The notes: generated by a model from the letters alone, not told the origin. Counted from the stretch's first letter, positions 17,774 through 27,715 are shown. The stretch: 64,000 nucleotides of DNA from Cytobacillus pseudoceanisediminis (GCF_023516215.1 NZ_CP097349.1:3224001-3288000), one strand, 5' to 3'. Made by a program: numbers and translations.

Positions 17774-19114
17774 AAAAAATTCCGGATGTGCTGATAAACA
17801 CAACAACAATAGTAGCAGGGACCAATACTTTCATAAGGATGTTCCACGCTGTGTACATGGCTGGAGAAATATCGCTGCCGAGCAGAAATTCCTCTTTTAC
17901 TAGCTGTTTGTCCATTCTTAAAGAAATAAAGAGGGCAATCAGCAGGCAGCCGAGAGGAAGAAGGATGTTGCTGACAAGGTAGTCGGTTGCATCAAATATA
18001 TTTTTCCCGAAAATGGTGAAGTCCCCAAGCAGGCTGAACGACAGCGCAGCAGGAATCCCGGCGGCGAACATGACAATGCCGGAGATCCAGGAGATTTTTT
18101 CCGGGAATGCTTTCCGTTCTCGATGAATGCAGAGACGATGATTTCCAGCATGCTGAACGATGATGTCAAAGTGGCAAATAAGAAAAGCAGCAGAAAGATT
18201 GCCAGAAACATTTCCCCTAATGGGATCTGTGAAAAGACGGCCGGCAGGACCATGAAAAGAAGCCCCGGGCCTTCCGCCGGTTCAAAACCGAATGCAAACA
18301 CAACCGGGAAAATCGCCAATCCTGCCAAAACAGAGATAATAATGTTCATGATGACAACAGAGCCCGCTGAATTTGGGATGCTTACTTTTTTATCCAGATA
18401 CGAACTGTAAGTGACCATGCATGAGAAGCCGACTGCCAGTGCAAAGAACGACTGTCCCAATGCATAAAGAGCCGATTCCCCAGTGATTTTGCTGAAGTCC
18501 GGGTTCAGGAAGAACTTGACTCCTTCCATCGCACCATCCAGTGTCAGTGCGCGTACCACAAGCACGATAAAAAAGATGAATAATAGCGGCATCATATATT
18601 TGCTTGCAGCTTCAATCCCATTTTGGATTCCGAATGTGATGACCACAATGTTAATAAGCAGAAAAGCTGCCAGCCCCATTAGAGTCCAGCTTGGCGTGGA
18701 TGTAATCATGCCAAACAGTTCCGGATAGGCTGCGCCCGGCGTAATGATTTGGCCGCCAATCGACAGGACTGTATAAATCAGCACCCAGCCCCCAACAACC
18801 GAATAAAAACTCAGCAGCAGGAAGCAGCCGACAACGCCAAGCTTGCCGGTAATGGTCCACGGACTGTTTGGAGCCAATTTATAATAGGCAGACACTGCTT
18901 CTTTCTGTGCCCCGCGTCCGATAATAAACTCTGAAATGAGCATCGGAAGACCAATCAAAATCGTAAACGCGATAAACATCAGCAAAAAGGCGCCTCCTCC
19001 GCTCGTTCCGGCTACATACGGGAACTTCCAGATCGCTCCCAGGCCAATCGCGGCACCGGCCGAGGACATGATAAAGCCGAATTTAGAAGACCATTGCTCT
19101 CGATTTGTACTCAT
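17772..19114 (-). CDS. Sodium-dependent (NSS/SNF family) amino-acid transporter, one frameshift
   Basis: About 447 residues and 11 membrane segments of the neurotransmitter:sodium symporter family (LeuT, TnaT, MhsT). The N-terminal signature WSSKFGFIMSSAGAAIGLGA and WKFPYVAGTSGGGAFL form the sodium and substrate site in helix 1, and ALGQSFFALAVGFSCMVTY is the helix 6 region. The frame is lost at TTT 18111-18113. One added base joins IENGK to AFPEKISWISGIVMFAAG and the last three helices. It lies directly beside kynA in the same direction, so tryptophan is an attractive substrate. This is inference from context, because family members also carry leucine, tyrosine and others. A terminator follows its stop. 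Confidence 0.88.
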
Positions 19115-19193
19115 AGTACCCCCTGTTCTCTATTTTTATGCAAGGCCCGATTCAGGAAGACTTTCGGGCCCCGATTCCCCTTTAAATCCTAGA

Positions 19194-20045
19194 TTATAAC
19201 TCTGTGCGGATATCCCAAAGTTCAGGGAAGAAGCGCTGATCCAATACTTTTTTCAAATAACCGACACCGGATGAACCGCCTGTTCCCATCTTGAAGCCGA
19301 TGATTCTTTCCACCGTTTTCATATGGCGGAAGCGCCACTGCTGAAGCCAATCTTCGATATCCACAAGTTTTTCCGCAAGCTCGTATAACTCCCAGTACTT
19401 TTCAGGATTTTTATACACCGTCATCCAGGCTGCGCGGACCGAATCATTTTCTTTATATGTTCTGGTTACGTCTCTGTTCAGAATGTCTTCATCAACTGGC
19501 AGGCCTGCTTTATGAAGCGCGCGGATGGCTACATCGTATAGGCCCGGCTTTTCGAACGCTTCCGTTAACTTTGCATGCAGATCCGGGTCTTTTTGATAGA
19601 TTTTCAGAACATGCTCGGTTTTATAGCCTAACGCAAATTCTACCATACGATACTGGTAGGATTGGAAGCCAGATGCCTGGCCAAGTGAATCGCGGAACTC
19701 CATATACTCGGATGGCGTCAATGTGGACAGCACATCCCATGCCTGAATAATCTGCGATTGTGTCTTCGAAACGCGCGCCAATCGCTTCTGTGCTGTGGAT
19801 AAATCATTGTTTTCAATCGATTCAATGGCTGCACCCATTTCATGAAGAATCAGCTTCATCCACAGCTCGCTCACCTGGTGGATGACGATAAACAGCATCT
19901 CATCATGATGTCCGGAAAGCCTGTTTTGCGCGGATAGGATTTTGTCGAGCTGCAGGTATTCACCGTATGTCATGTTGTTGGTGAAATCTGTATGGATGCT
20001 CTTTTCAGAGGTTGTCGCGTTTACGTCCTGGTGTGTTTCTTTCAT
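19194..20045 (-). CDS. kynA: Tryptophan 2,3-dioxygenase KynA
   Basis: A 283-residue haem enzyme that opens the indole ring of L-tryptophan with O2 to N-formylkynurenine, the first step of the kynurenine pathway. Family features are [38 protein letters not shown] with substrate-site residues, [18 protein letters not shown] and the C-terminal [11 protein letters not shown] loop that closes over the substrate. ATG 20045 has a perfect AGGAGG and leaves the family-typical start. An in-frame extension to 20252 runs through the 21-bp repeat array and is not credible. It is separated from kynB by that array, so it may have its own promoter or rely on read-through from kynU-kynB. Confidence 0.95.
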   Translation of the reverse strand: MKETHQDVNATTSEKSIHTDFTNNMTYGEYLQLDKILSAQNRLSGHHDEMLFIVIHQVSELWMKLILHEMGAAIESIENNDLSTAQKRLARVSKTQSQIIQAWDVLSTLTPSEYMEFRDSLGQASGFQSYQYRMVEFALGYKTEHVLKIYQKDPDLHAKLTEAFEKPGLYDVAIRALHKAGLPVDEDILNRDVTRTYKENDSVRAAWMTVYKNPEKYWELYELAEKLVDIEDWLQQWRFRHMKTVERIIGFKMGTGGSSGVGYLKKVLDQRFFPELWDIRTEL

Positions 20046-20107
20046 GTTATGTCCTCCTTGAGATTTGTTCTTGTAGTTCCCGATTCGGGCCGTGCCTGTT
20101 ATTTCAG

Positions 20108-20367
20108 CGACTGACCGATATATTGGGAAAGTGACCGATATATCTGATGCGGATTGCAGCCGGACTTCATTTGGCCGGTAAACCCGCATTTTGGCCGGTA
20201 TTTTATCGAAATTGGCCGGTGATTGTACGTTTTTGGCCGGTATTTCCTTCAAATTGGCCGGTAAAGGCTATTTCTGCTGGCTGCTGCACTTCCAGCAAGG
20301 CAGAAGTTTAGCGTTTGGCCGATAAATTCGAGGTTTTGGCCGTTCCCCCGCTTAAATTGGCCGAATA
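20108..20367. repeat. 20-21-bp spaced repeat array between kynA and kynB
   Basis: Cores of the form TGRCCGRTA or TTGGCCGGTA recur with steps of about 20-21 bp. tgaccgatatat is at 20112 and 20132. ttggccgg is at 20171, 20191, 20212, 20233 and 20254. tggccg is at 20316, 20337 and 20358. The interrupted part 20262-20310 is unrelated. The last copy overlaps the final codons and stop of kynB. The first copies match the cluster at 7160-7232. Confidence 0.8.
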
Positions 20368-20981
20368 ACCGCCCGCACCGGGCTGCCATCTCCGTCTTTT
20401 ATTGGGAGCGGCAAGGCAATTAGCTCGTAATTTCCTTCTTCTATCTCATCCAGCATGATATTTTCCAGAATATGAATGCCATTTCGATATAAAGCATGGT
20501 GTGTTTCCATCTCTTTGCTGTCGAGCGCATCGACGGATGGCACATCCACTCCGAGCAGGCGCACCCCTTTACTGCCGAGGTAGTCTGCCATATCCTCGGT
20601 CAGTTCAGGGATCTGATTCGGAAACACTTCCGAATGATTCGGAACCGAGGTCCTGAGCAGAACACGTTCCACACCTTCGAGATCAAATCCTTTCAGAACT
20701 TCCGAATCCACCGTTTCATAGGCTGATACATCTATCACACACGCCGGCCCGATATACAGCTCGATATCCAGGTCCAAGATCTTTTCGCCTTCGTCATTAA
20801 AATGGAACGGTGCATCGACATGGGTGCCGGTATGCAGGCTGGTCGTAATCCTGCCAATATTGACAGAGCCGGTTTGTTCTTTTGTAAAAGCTGTTTCATA
20901 GCTGAATGGCGTATCTCCGGGCCAGTGGGCAATGGCATTAGTCAGCGGCTGTGAAATATCGATCCATCCCTTTTTCATCAT
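20352..20981 (-). CDS. kynB: Kynurenine formamidase KynB
   Basis: A 209-residue metal-dependent hydrolase of the cyclase family that converts N-formylkynurenine to kynurenine and formate. The metal-binding motif is [13 protein letters not shown] near residue 48-60, with a second histidine region [37 protein letters not shown] is the typical N-terminal block. ATG 20981 overlaps the kynU stop (ATGATGA), so translation is coupled to kynU. A GGGGAG site lies 7 bases upstream inside kynU. The last residues (RPI and stop) fall in the intergenic 21-bp repeat array. Confidence 0.95.
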   Translation of the reverse strand: MMKKGWIDISQPLTNAIAHWPGDTPFSYETAFTKEQTGSVNIGRITTSLHTGTHVDAPFHFNDEGEKILDLDIELYIGPACVIDVSAYETVDSEVLKGFDLEGVERVLLRTSVPNHSEVFPNQIPELTEDMADYLGSKGVRLLGVDVPSVDALDSKEMETHHALYRNGIHILENIMLDEIEEGNYELIALPLPIKDGDGSPVRAVIRPI

Positions 20982-22246
20982 GCTACGACTCCCCGCTTAT
21001 TTTCGAATTGCTTGTATTTTTCTTGATCCATAATACCTTTAAGGATCTGAACTGTTTTCCAGACATCTTCAAACGTATTGTACAGCGCTACCGGAGCCAG
21101 ACGGATTCCGTTCGGGGCACGGAAATCCGGGATAACTCCCTCTGCCTTCAGCGCCTTGCAGATCCTTGCTGCTTCCGGGTGCTCCAGATAAATATGGCCG
21201 CCGCGCCTCTTTTCATCAAGCGGGTTGCGCAGGATAAATCCGTGTCCGTCAAGCTCATGCTGAATCAGCTTAATCATATAGCCAGTCAGTTTAAGTGATT
21301 TTTCGCGGATTCTTTCCATGCCAGCTTCATTAAACATGCTGAGTGATCCAATAATTGGCGCCATGCTAAAGATATTCGGAGTTCCAATCTGATATGCGCC
21401 TGCATCTTCAGCAGCAGTCAGCACATGTTCCATATCAAACTGCTTATCCTTGCGGGAGCTGAACCAGCCGGCAAGTCCCGGCACTTGGCCAAAATGGCGC
21501 TTGTTCACAAACAATCCGCCCGTCGAGCCAGGTCCGCCATTCAGATGCTTATAGTTGCACCAGAACGCGAAATCCACATCCCAATCACTTAGGGAATGCG
21601 GGACAGATCCAACCGAATGGCATAGGTCAAAGCCAATCTCAATCCCGCGCTTATGTGCTTCTGCAGTCAGATACTCCATATCCAGCACCTGGCCGCTTCG
21701 GTATAAAACACCCGGCAGGACAATCAGCGCGATTTCATCTGTCATCTCAGCGACAATGTCTTCTTCCTTCAGCGTATGGCCATCCGCGCTTTTTACCTGG
21801 ACAAGATGCTCATCAGGATCATAGCCCTTCAGCTTTACCTGGCTTTGCAGCGCATAAATATCGCTCGGAAAATTCAATTCATCCGCCAGTATCTTCGTTC
21901 TTTTTCCTTGCGGCTTATAAAAAGTCGAGACAAGCTGATGCAGATTAACGGTTGTGGAACCGCTTACAATAACTTCCTCCGGATGTGCTCCCACGATTGG
22001 CGCCAATTCTTTTCCTAGTTTTTCAGATAAATAGAACCAGGGATTGTCCCCTTCTGTCCAGCCATCAATAGCATGGTGCTTCCAGGAATCCAGCAGGTCA
22101 AGGAGTGACTTTTCCGCACGCTTTGAAAGCAGTCCAAGTGAATTGCCATCCAGATAAATTCCGTCTTCTTTTATATAAAACTCTTCCCGGTAGGACAGCT
22201 CATTCCCAGCATCCAGTCCGATTGCATACTCTCTTGTAAAATCCAT
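20978..22246 (-). CDS. kynU: Kynureninase KynU
   Basis: A 422-residue PLP enzyme (fold type I) that cleaves kynurenine to anthranilate and alanine. Key stretches are [20 protein letters not shown], the phosphate-binding [20 protein letters not shown], and [14 protein letters not shown] with the PLP-binding aspartate. The lysine that forms the Schiff base lies in [15 protein letters not shown]. The C-terminal [10 protein letters not shown] contacts substrate. It is first in the leftward operon, under a consensus promoter that overlaps a dyad next to the divergent TetR gene. No 3-hydroxylase gene is present, so the pathway here ends at anthranilate, which could be recycled or excreted. Confidence 0.96.
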   Translation of the reverse strand: MDFTREYAIGLDAGNELSYREEFYIKEDGIYLDGNSLGLLSKRAEKSLLDLLDSWKHHAIDGWTEGDNPWFYLSEKLGKELAPIVGAHPEEVIVSGSTTVNLHQLVSTFYKPQGKRTKILADELNFPSDIYALQSQVKLKGYDPDEHLVQVKSADGHTLKEEDIVAEMTDEIALIVLPGVLYRSGQVLDMEYLTAEAHKRGIEIGFDLCHSVGSVPHSLSDWDVDFAFWCNYKHLNGGPGSTGGLFVNKRHFGQVPGLAGWFSSRKDKQFDMEHVLTAAEDAGAYQIGTPNIFSMAPIIGSLSMFNEAGMERIREKSLKLTGYMIKLIQHELDGHGFILRNPLDEKRRGGHIYLEHPEAARICKALKAEGVIPDFRAPNGIRLAPVALYNTFEDVWKTVQILKGIMDQEKYKQFENKRGVVA

Positions 22247-22284
22247 AGATTTCCAACCTTTCAGAATATTAATTATTTACGAAA

Positions 22285-22322
22285 ATTATATGGTTTGATT
22301 GACACTATGTCAATGATATAAT
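22285..22322. promoter_or_regulatory. Divergent kynU/tetR promoters sharing an operator dyad
   Basis: Leftward promoter: TTGACA (22313-22308), 17-bp spacer, TATAAT (22290-22285), a perfect consensus. Rightward promoter: TTGATT (22295-22300), 16-bp spacer, TATAAT (22317-22322). The perfect dyad TTGACA-CTA-TGTCAA at 22299-22313 covers the leftward -35 and the rightward spacer. A TetR-family repressor bound there would block both directions. The repressor-operator match is inferred. Confidence 0.75.
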
Positions 22323-22363
22323 GTCAGTATAGTTGCCAGAAACTGAACGAAGGAATGAAATAA

Positions 22364-22981
22364 ATGAAGAATCCGATCGATCAATTGCCGGCAAGGCAGC
22401 AGCAGGCCCTGAAAACACGCCATAAGCTTCTCGAGGCCGGAAAAGAAGTTTTTCTCGAAAATGGCTTCCAAAAAGCAACCATCTCCCAAGTGATCAAAAA
22501 AGCAAATACAGGCTACGGCACGGCGTACGTCTATTTTAAGAATAAAGATGAGCTTTTCATTACCTTAATGGAAGATCTCATGAACCAATTTTACGAAGTG
22601 GCAGAGATGCCCTTTAAGCCGCAGGCCAAAGAAGAGGCCTATGAAAATATTAAGAAGCAGGTCAGGCTGTTCCTGCGGCTGGCTTTGGATGAGCGGGACA
22701 TGATGAAGGTCGTAAAAGAGGCAATCGGCGTCTCACCTGAGATAGAGGAAAAATGGTACGGAATCCGCGAACGCTTCATCGAGCGGATTTCAGTCGATAT
22801 CCGCTACGCACAGGCGCAAAAGCTTGCCAAAAAGCAACTCGATCCGGCCCTTACCGCGAGAGGCTGGTTTTATTCAAATGAGATGTTCATGTGGGAGCTG
22901 GTGATGAATGAGGAAAAGTATCAGATGGATGACGTGATTGTGAATCTGACCAGAATGTATACGGGCGGGCTGTATGATTAA
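22364..22981 (+). CDS. TetR family regulator, probable kyn repressor
   Basis: A 205-residue TetR regulator. The helix-turn-helix spans about residues 13-60 (TRHKLLEAGKEVFLENGFQ, then ATISQVIKKANTGYGTAYVY and FKNKDELF). The all-helical C-terminal domain would bind the effector. It faces kynU across 117 bp and its promoter is interleaved with the kynU promoter over a common dyad. This makes it the likely repressor of kynUB and of itself. The ligand could be tryptophan, kynurenine or a related acyl compound; the sequence does not say. It ends before a strong shared terminator. Confidence 0.85.
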   Translation: MKNPIDQLPARQQQALKTRHKLLEAGKEVFLENGFQKATISQVIKKANTGYGTAYVYFKNKDELFITLMEDLMNQFYEVAEMPFKPQAKEEAYENIKKQVRLFLRLALDERDMMKVVKEAIGVSPEIEEKWYGIRERFIERISVDIRYAQAQKLAKKQLDPALTARGWFYSNEMFMWELVMNEEKYQMDDVIVNLTRMYTGGLYD

Positions 22982-23087
22982 AGACTCATGTCCCACTTGT
23001 CATGATTTGTGTGCCCCTCTTCCATTTTACAATCAAATTTTGCTCATTAATGCGCCACTTCCCATTCCACCGTCTGTTTTAAAATTT

Positions 23088-23126
23088 AAAAAAGGTGCCT
23101 CCTCCCTCAGGAAAAGGCACCTTTTT
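23088..23126. terminator. Bidirectional terminator between tetR and ABC operon
   Basis: Perfect stem aaaaaggtgcct / aggcaccttttt with a 14-base loop, flanked by A and T runs, between convergent transcripts. Confidence 0.9.
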
Positions 23127-23824
23127 CAATTCGAAACCAGCTCGGGGTCATTCGCTGTAACCGTAATACTCCCTTTTGAAAGCTTCACAACCACATCCGA
23201 ATCTCTCGCAATGTCGGGATCATGCGTAACGACGATCACGCATTTCCCTTCTTCATGTGCCAGTGCCCGTAAAAGACCGACAATCTCCTGGGCCGTGTCT
23301 TCGTCCAGGTTGCCGGTCGGCTCGTCCGCGACAATCAGTTCGGCGTCACAGCACAAAGCCCGGGCAATGGACACACGCTGCTGCTGGCCGCCGCTTAAAG
23401 TAAGCACTTTTTGCCGGGCCTGGATTTCAGAAATCCCGACCCGCTTCAGCATCTCCACAGCAATCACCTTTTTATTTTTCGCAGAGGATCCGGTAATCTC
23501 CATTGCGGTCAATACATTCTGCAGAGCCGTCATATACGGAAGCAGATTATAAGATTGAAAGACAATGGAGACAAACTTATTTCGGAATCTCGTCAGCCCA
23601 ATTTTCCGGATATCCTTTCCTTCGTACAGCACTTCTCCGTCCTTCGGAACATCCAGGGCACTGGCCAGAGCAAGGAATGTCGTTTTCCCGGATCCGGACG
23701 GCCCGATTATGCTGTAAAAATTCCCTTTTTCAAAACTCACATTAATATTATTCAAGATATCGTGTTTTTTATTTTCATGTTTATACCAGTAGCTGATATT
23801 TTTGAATTCCAGCAATGAACTCAT
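23126..23824 (-). CDS. ABC transporter ATP-binding protein (MacB/LolD type), last gene of htrA operon
   Basis: A 232-residue ABC ATPase with Walker [16 protein letters not shown]-loop VFQSYNLLPYM, signature [15 protein letters not shown], Walker [14 protein letters not shown] and the switch histidine in VVTHDPDIA. It is the partner of the FtsX-type permease just upstream (14-bp gap). It is the fourth gene of a leftward operon that also contains HtrA and a PrsA-like foldase. The stop codon overlaps the terminator stem. The substrate is unknown; the context suggests envelope maintenance or export of a protein or peptide. Confidence 0.9.
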   Translation of the reverse strand: MSSLLEFKNISYWYKHENKKHDILNNINVSFEKGNFYSIIGPSGSGKTTFLALASALDVPKDGEVLYEGKDIRKIGLTRFRNKFVSIVFQSYNLLPYMTALQNVLTAMEITGSSAKNKKVIAVEMLKRVGISEIQARQKVLTLSGGQQQRVSIARALCCDAELIVADEPTGNLDEDTAQEIVGLLRALAHEEGKCVIVVTHDPDIARDSDVVVKLSKGSITVTANDPELVSN

Positions 23825-23838
23825 TTTTCCATCTCCTT

Positions 23839-25299
23839 TTAATCCTGCTTGCTTAGAATGGCTTTTGGCTGAAGGCGCAATACGGTTAACGAAGGCAATA
23901 GTGCCGACAATGCCGCAATCAAGAGGCCAATTAGTGCAAGGAAGCCAAGATCTTCTCGTGTCACCTGAACATTCATTTCATCTACCGTCTCCACTGTTTC
24001 CTGAGTCTGCATCATACCCGGACCGAAGCCGCCCATGCCCCTTCCTCTGAAGGACTCCGGTGCATTCGTCTGTTCTGCTGATGCCAATTCCTGATTCAGG
24101 AGCTGGTCGCCAAGCTGGCCCGCCACCACATCGCCGCTTGCTGTGGCAATGCCGAGCGATAACACAGCCACTACTAAAATTTCCGCCATAAACTGGCCTG
24201 CAAGCTTCCACCTTGTTTCCCCGATCGCCAGCAGGACGCCCATTTCATACTTCCGCTCACGGATTAACATCATGACGATCAGACCCAATATGACTGCTCC
24301 GGCAATGGATACCAGGTACACAATATTTTTCGAAAATCCGGCTACATTCTCAATCGGGCCGACCATCTGCTGATAAAGCTGGTCATCGGCATCAAGCTTG
24401 AACGTTTCGAAATCGATGCTGCTCTCTGCTTTTGCCTGATCGATAAAGTCCTGCATATCGGCAGGATCCTCTATGTAGTAGATGGCGCTATCGATTGTAT
24501 TTTCATAGTCAGACCCCTTTAGTGCTGCAGCAGCAGTGTATGGAACATACAGCTTGTTATAAGGATTCAGTGCTGTAAAATCCATTGCCTGATCAGATCC
24601 GGCAGAAGCTGTCTGATAGATTCCGATCACTTCAAGCTCCATTTCAGCCGTTTCATCACGCGGGTTGATGACGGTAATCTTATCGCCAACTCCCAGCTCG
24701 TTTTCTTCCGCCAATGTCTGTTCAATCAGCGTGACATTTTTACCGATATGCTCCTCTGTGATCCCGGTTCCTTCAACCATCGATGAGGTCCCATCCATAA
24801 ACTCCGCAACCGCGTCTGTAAATGCAACCCCCTGCAGGCTCACATCCCCCTGCATCATTCCGCCCGGCATGCCTCTCCCAGGCTCCTGCCCTTCACCGCT
24901 TTCCTCAGATGTGTCAGAGGCAGCCGAGTCGCTTTCAATCGGATCAAAACCGAAGGCCAGCCCAGTGGTGGATGAGTAGAAATTATAGCCTTTAATCTGG
25001 TCATAAGAAGCCAGTTCCTCTGCGGCATCAAGCGGGACAGGAACTGACTGGAAACGCATCCGCTCCCCTCTGCTCTGCTGCCGGGACATCGCCTGCTCTC
25101 TCAGTTTTTCCATATCAGCCTGCAGGGTGACATCTGCCCCCAGCTTTTGGCGGGCGAGATCTCCCGACTTTTCGGCAGCTGTCTGGATCGATAAACCTGC
25201 CAGCACTAATACACAAATCACGGTAAATACGAAGATCTGCAGAATGCTTTTCCCTTTTCTGGCCTTCACGCTTAAAAACGCTCGTTTTAAAAAATTCAT
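23839..25299 (-). CDS. FtsX-like ABC permease with Met/Gly-rich insertions
   Basis: A 486-residue permease with one N-terminal helix (ILQIFVFTVICVLVLAGLSI), a large external domain, and three C-terminal helices in an FtsX domain (IVYLVSIAGAVILGLIVMML, MGVLLAIGETRWKL). Two unusual insertions are rich in methionine, glycine and arginine. GRGMPGGMMQG lies in the external domain near residue 142, and RGRGMGGFGPGMMQ lies between the last two helices. An acidic serine-rich stretch (DTSEESGEGQEPG) precedes the first. Such Met-rich tracts can bind copper or surfaces, but that is speculation. It is 13 bp from the foldase gene upstream. Confidence 0.88.
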   Translation of the reverse strand: MNFLKRAFLSVKARKGKSILQIFVFTVICVLVLAGLSIQTAAEKSGDLARQKLGADVTLQADMEKLREQAMSRQQSRGERMRFQSVPVPLDAAEELASYDQIKGYNFYSSTTGLAFGFDPIESDSAASDTSEESGEGQEPGRGMPGGMMQGDVSLQGVAFTDAVAEFMDGTSSMVEGTGITEEHIGKNVTLIEQTLAEENELGVGDKITVINPRDETAEMELEVIGIYQTASAGSDQAMDFTALNPYNKLYVPYTAAAALKGSDYENTIDSAIYYIEDPADMQDFIDQAKAESSIDFETFKLDADDQLYQQMVGPIENVAGFSKNIVYLVSIAGAVILGLIVMMLIRERKYEMGVLLAIGETRWKLAGQFMAEILVVAVLSLGIATASGDVVAGQLGDQLLNQELASAEQTNAPESFRGRGMGGFGPGMMQTQETVETVDEMNVQVTREDLGFLALIGLLIAALSALLPSLTVLRLQPKAILSKQD

Positions 25300-25312
25300 C
25301 TCAAGTTTCCCC

Positions 25313-26191
25313 TCAGCCCTCTAAATAGTTCTTAATCTCATATTCTTCAAATTTTTCTTCCAGCCAAGCCGTATATTCTGTTTGCATCTCTGTTTCAAAT
25401 AATGTATTTTTAACCTCTTCTTTCACATCTTCATAGGCTGCTTCTTTGGCTTCCTGCTTTTCTGCCACTTTGATTACGTGATAGCCATATTCGGTTTTAA
25501 AAGGATCGCTGATTTTTCCCGGTTCCAGCGAGAAGGCGACCTCTTCAAATTCCTCGACCATATCTCCCTTTCCGAAAAAGCCGAGGTCCCCGCCAGCATC
25601 TTTGTTGCTTTCATCGGTCGAGTATTCAGCCGCAAGCTTCGCAAAATCACCGCCATCATTCAGTTTTCCGATGACTTCCTTTGCCGTTTCCTCATCCTCT
25701 ACTAAAATATGGCTCGCTGATACCTGTTCCTCCTGGGCAAAACTTTCTTTGTTTTCGTCAAAATAGGTTTTCATAGCTTCTTCTGAAATCTCAATCCTTG
25801 GTTCCAGCAGCTTCTTGGTTGCCAGGTAGGATTCGATATCCTCCTCAAAATCAGCCATTGAGAGGCCGCTTGATTCGAGCGTCTGCTTTAAAGCATCCTC
25901 ACCGCCGTATGACTCCGCATATACAGCCTTTTCCTCATCAATTTCTTCCTGTGTCACTTTCACATTTTCTTTCTTCGCTTCCTGATCAATCACTTTCTCG
26001 GTGATCAGCGAATCCAGAAGCTCCTGCCCATACTGGGCAACGAGACGCTCATGCAGCTCATCCCTGCTGATTTCTTCCCCGTTTACGGTCGCAGCAGCAT
26101 CATCCTCCTTTATTGTAAAAAAGATGGCTGCCGCTGCCCCGATCGTTACTACACTGCCTAAAATCCAATAGATAACTTTCTTATTCTTCAT
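25313..26191 (-). CDS. Membrane-anchored PrsA-like peptidyl-prolyl isomerase (parvulin)
   Basis: A 292-residue foldase. One N-terminal helix ([20 protein letters not shown]) anchors it and there is no lipobox cysteine, unlike classical PrsA. A SurA-N-like helical region ([19 protein letters not shown]) follows. The parvulin domain spans about residues 140-235 with the motifs [28 protein letters not shown] and [20 protein letters not shown], then YGYHVIKV. The C-terminal tail is acidic. It would help fold exported proteins between membrane and wall. It lies between htrA and the ABC pair with short gaps, so it forms part of one operon for envelope protein quality control. Confidence 0.92.
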   Translation of the reverse strand: MKNKKVIYWILGSVVTIGAAAAIFFTIKEDDAAATVNGEEISRDELHERLVAQYGQELLDSLITEKVIDQEAKKENVKVTQEEIDEEKAVYAESYGGEDALKQTLESSGLSMADFEEDIESYLATKKLLEPRIEISEEAMKTYFDENKESFAQEEQVSASHILVEDEETAKEVIGKLNDGGDFAKLAAEYSTDESNKDAGGDLGFFGKGDMVEEFEEVAFSLEPGKISDPFKTEYGYHVIKVAEKQEAKEAAYEDVKEEVKNTLFETEMQTEYTAWLEEKFEEYEIKNYLEG

Positions 26192-26205
26192 CCTGTTCCC
26201 CTCTC

Positions 26206-27405
26206 CTAATTCGCTTTCTGGTTGCTTGTCAGCGTGACTTCCGCCGTTTTCAATTCGCCGCCGCGGTAAAATTCGATTTTCACCTTATCGCCAATCGAAA
26301 AACCGCTGTATAAATGCTTGCGCAAATCTCCGGAATTCGTGATTTGCTTTCCGCCAATGCTGACGAGAATATCCTCTACCTTAAGTCCGGCTTTGGCAGC
26401 GGCCGAATCCGGATCAACATTCGCCACTATTGCCCCGCTAGTCACGCCATCAGGGAGATTTCTTAAATATTGAGGCGGCACTTCTTCAAAGCTCGCCAGG
26501 CCAACACCAAGATACGGGCGGACCACTTGTCCATTTTCAATCAGCTGATCAATCAGTGTTTTCACTTCATTGCTTGGGATGGCAAATCCAAGGCCTTCCA
26601 CCCCGCTATCCGCGATCTTCAGGCTGTTGATCCCGACCAGCTGGCCGGATGTATTCATCAATGCGCCGCCGCTGTTGCCCGGGTTGATCGCTGCATCTGT
26701 CTGAATGACATTTAAGTTCCATTCCCCTGCAGACGTGCTGACTTGAATCGAGCGGTCGACCGCACTCACGATTCCCTGAGTCACTGTTCTGGATAAATCC
26801 AGGCCAAGCGGATTGCCGATCGCCAGCACCTGATCACCAGCTCTCAGCTTGGAAGAATCGCCAAACGTCATGGCTTGAGCGTCTACATCCCCTTTGATTT
26901 TCAGCACCGCAATATCTGTCAGCGCATCGGTTCCAATCAATTCTGCCGTTGCCTTCTCACCATCATGCAATGTCACCTGAATCTCACTCGCATTTTCAAT
27001 CACATGGTTATTGGTCACAATGTATGCCGCATCATCTGTCTTTTTAAAAATTACACCCGAGCCCGTACCGCTTTCTGAAGCTTCACTCGACTGGCTGAAC
27101 GGATTATTGTTTTGCTGCTGCATATTCACAACGCCAACAATCGCTTTCGATGCCTGCTCAATTGTATCCGCCAGGGATTTGGATGAAGAAGATACTGGCT
27201 TCACATCGAGATTGGATGAGCTTTCAGCTTGTCCAGTTTCTTCCGGAACGCTTGCCTGCGGCGTATCCTCCTGGAAATAAGGAACGGCTGTCAGCGTAAG
27301 CGCCGAACCCAGCACACCAGCCGCCACGGTTGACAGGAACCCTTTCCAGACCGGTTTTTTGGCCGCCCGATTTTCCGTTCTGCTTTCTTCGTTAAACTCT
27401 GTCAT
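26206..27405 (-). CDS. HtrA/DegP-like membrane serine protease
   Basis: A 399-residue HtrA-type protease anchored by one helix ([19 protein letters not shown]) after a cytoplasmic tail. The trypsin-like catalytic triad is visible. The histidine is in [11 protein letters not shown] (about 133), the aspartate in LTDIAVLKI (about 162) and the serine in [10 protein letters not shown] (about 243). A single PDZ domain follows from about residue 300 (VRPYLGVGL ... [16 protein letters not shown]). A serine/glutamine-rich linker separates helix and protease domain. It degrades misfolded exported proteins. It is the first gene of the operon. Bacillus htrA genes are usually controlled by CssRS, but I cannot identify a CssR site here. 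Confidence 0.94.
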   Translation of the reverse strand: MTEFNEESRTENRAAKKPVWKGFLSTVAAGVLGSALTLTAVPYFQEDTPQASVPEETGQAESSSNLDVKPVSSSSKSLADTIEQASKAIVGVVNMQQQNNNPFSQSSEASESGTGSGVIFKKTDDAAYIVTNNHVIENASEIQVTLHDGEKATAELIGTDALTDIAVLKIKGDVDAQAMTFGDSSKLRAGDQVLAIGNPLGLDLSRTVTQGIVSAVDRSIQVSTSAGEWNLNVIQTDAAINPGNSGGALMNTSGQLVGINSLKIADSGVEGLGFAIPSNEVKTLIDQLIENGQVVRPYLGVGLASFEEVPPQYLRNLPDGVTSGAIVANVDPDSAAAKAGLKVEDILVSIGGKQITNSGDLRKHLYSGFSIGDKVKIEFYRGGELKTAEVTLTSNQKAN

Positions 27406-27660
27406 GATTAAACACTTCCTTCTTATCTATTTTGAATTTGAATAGTTTTCGTTTGCCTTACAAGTCATACTTTAAAGGCCCAATGTGTCAGGAAAATGTC
27501 AAAGGAACTTTTTCGAAAAAAACTTGTCCCACTCTTGATAAATAGGGATTGGGCTCTACAAGACGCTTCTGAGAATTTCCGCTCCCATCAAATAAATGAC
27601 GAGCCGGAATGGCAGATGCCAGGATCAGGATTTTTATCCAGATCCCCTTTCTTATTGCAC
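27406..27660. other. Intergenic region upstream of htrA
   Basis: About 250 bp without a credible gene. The part nearest htrA is A/T-rich and should contain its promoter, but no clear -35/-10 pair or operator could be fixed by eye. Confidence 0.5.
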
Positions 27661-27695
27661 AAAAAAACACATGGCGCTGAGGCTCGCACATGTGT
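27661..27695 (-). terminator. Terminator of haloperoxidase-like gene
   Basis: Imperfect stem acacatg-gcg ... cgc-acatgtgt with T7 on the minus-strand side, 21 bp past the stop codon. Confidence 0.7.
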
Positions 27696-27715
27696 ATATA
27701 ATGCTTAGATAATCG

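Noticed and set aside
20046..20252. N-terminal extension of KynA to 20252
   Set aside because: It would translate the 21-bp repeat array, and ATG 20045 has a perfect ribosome site and the family-typical N-terminus.
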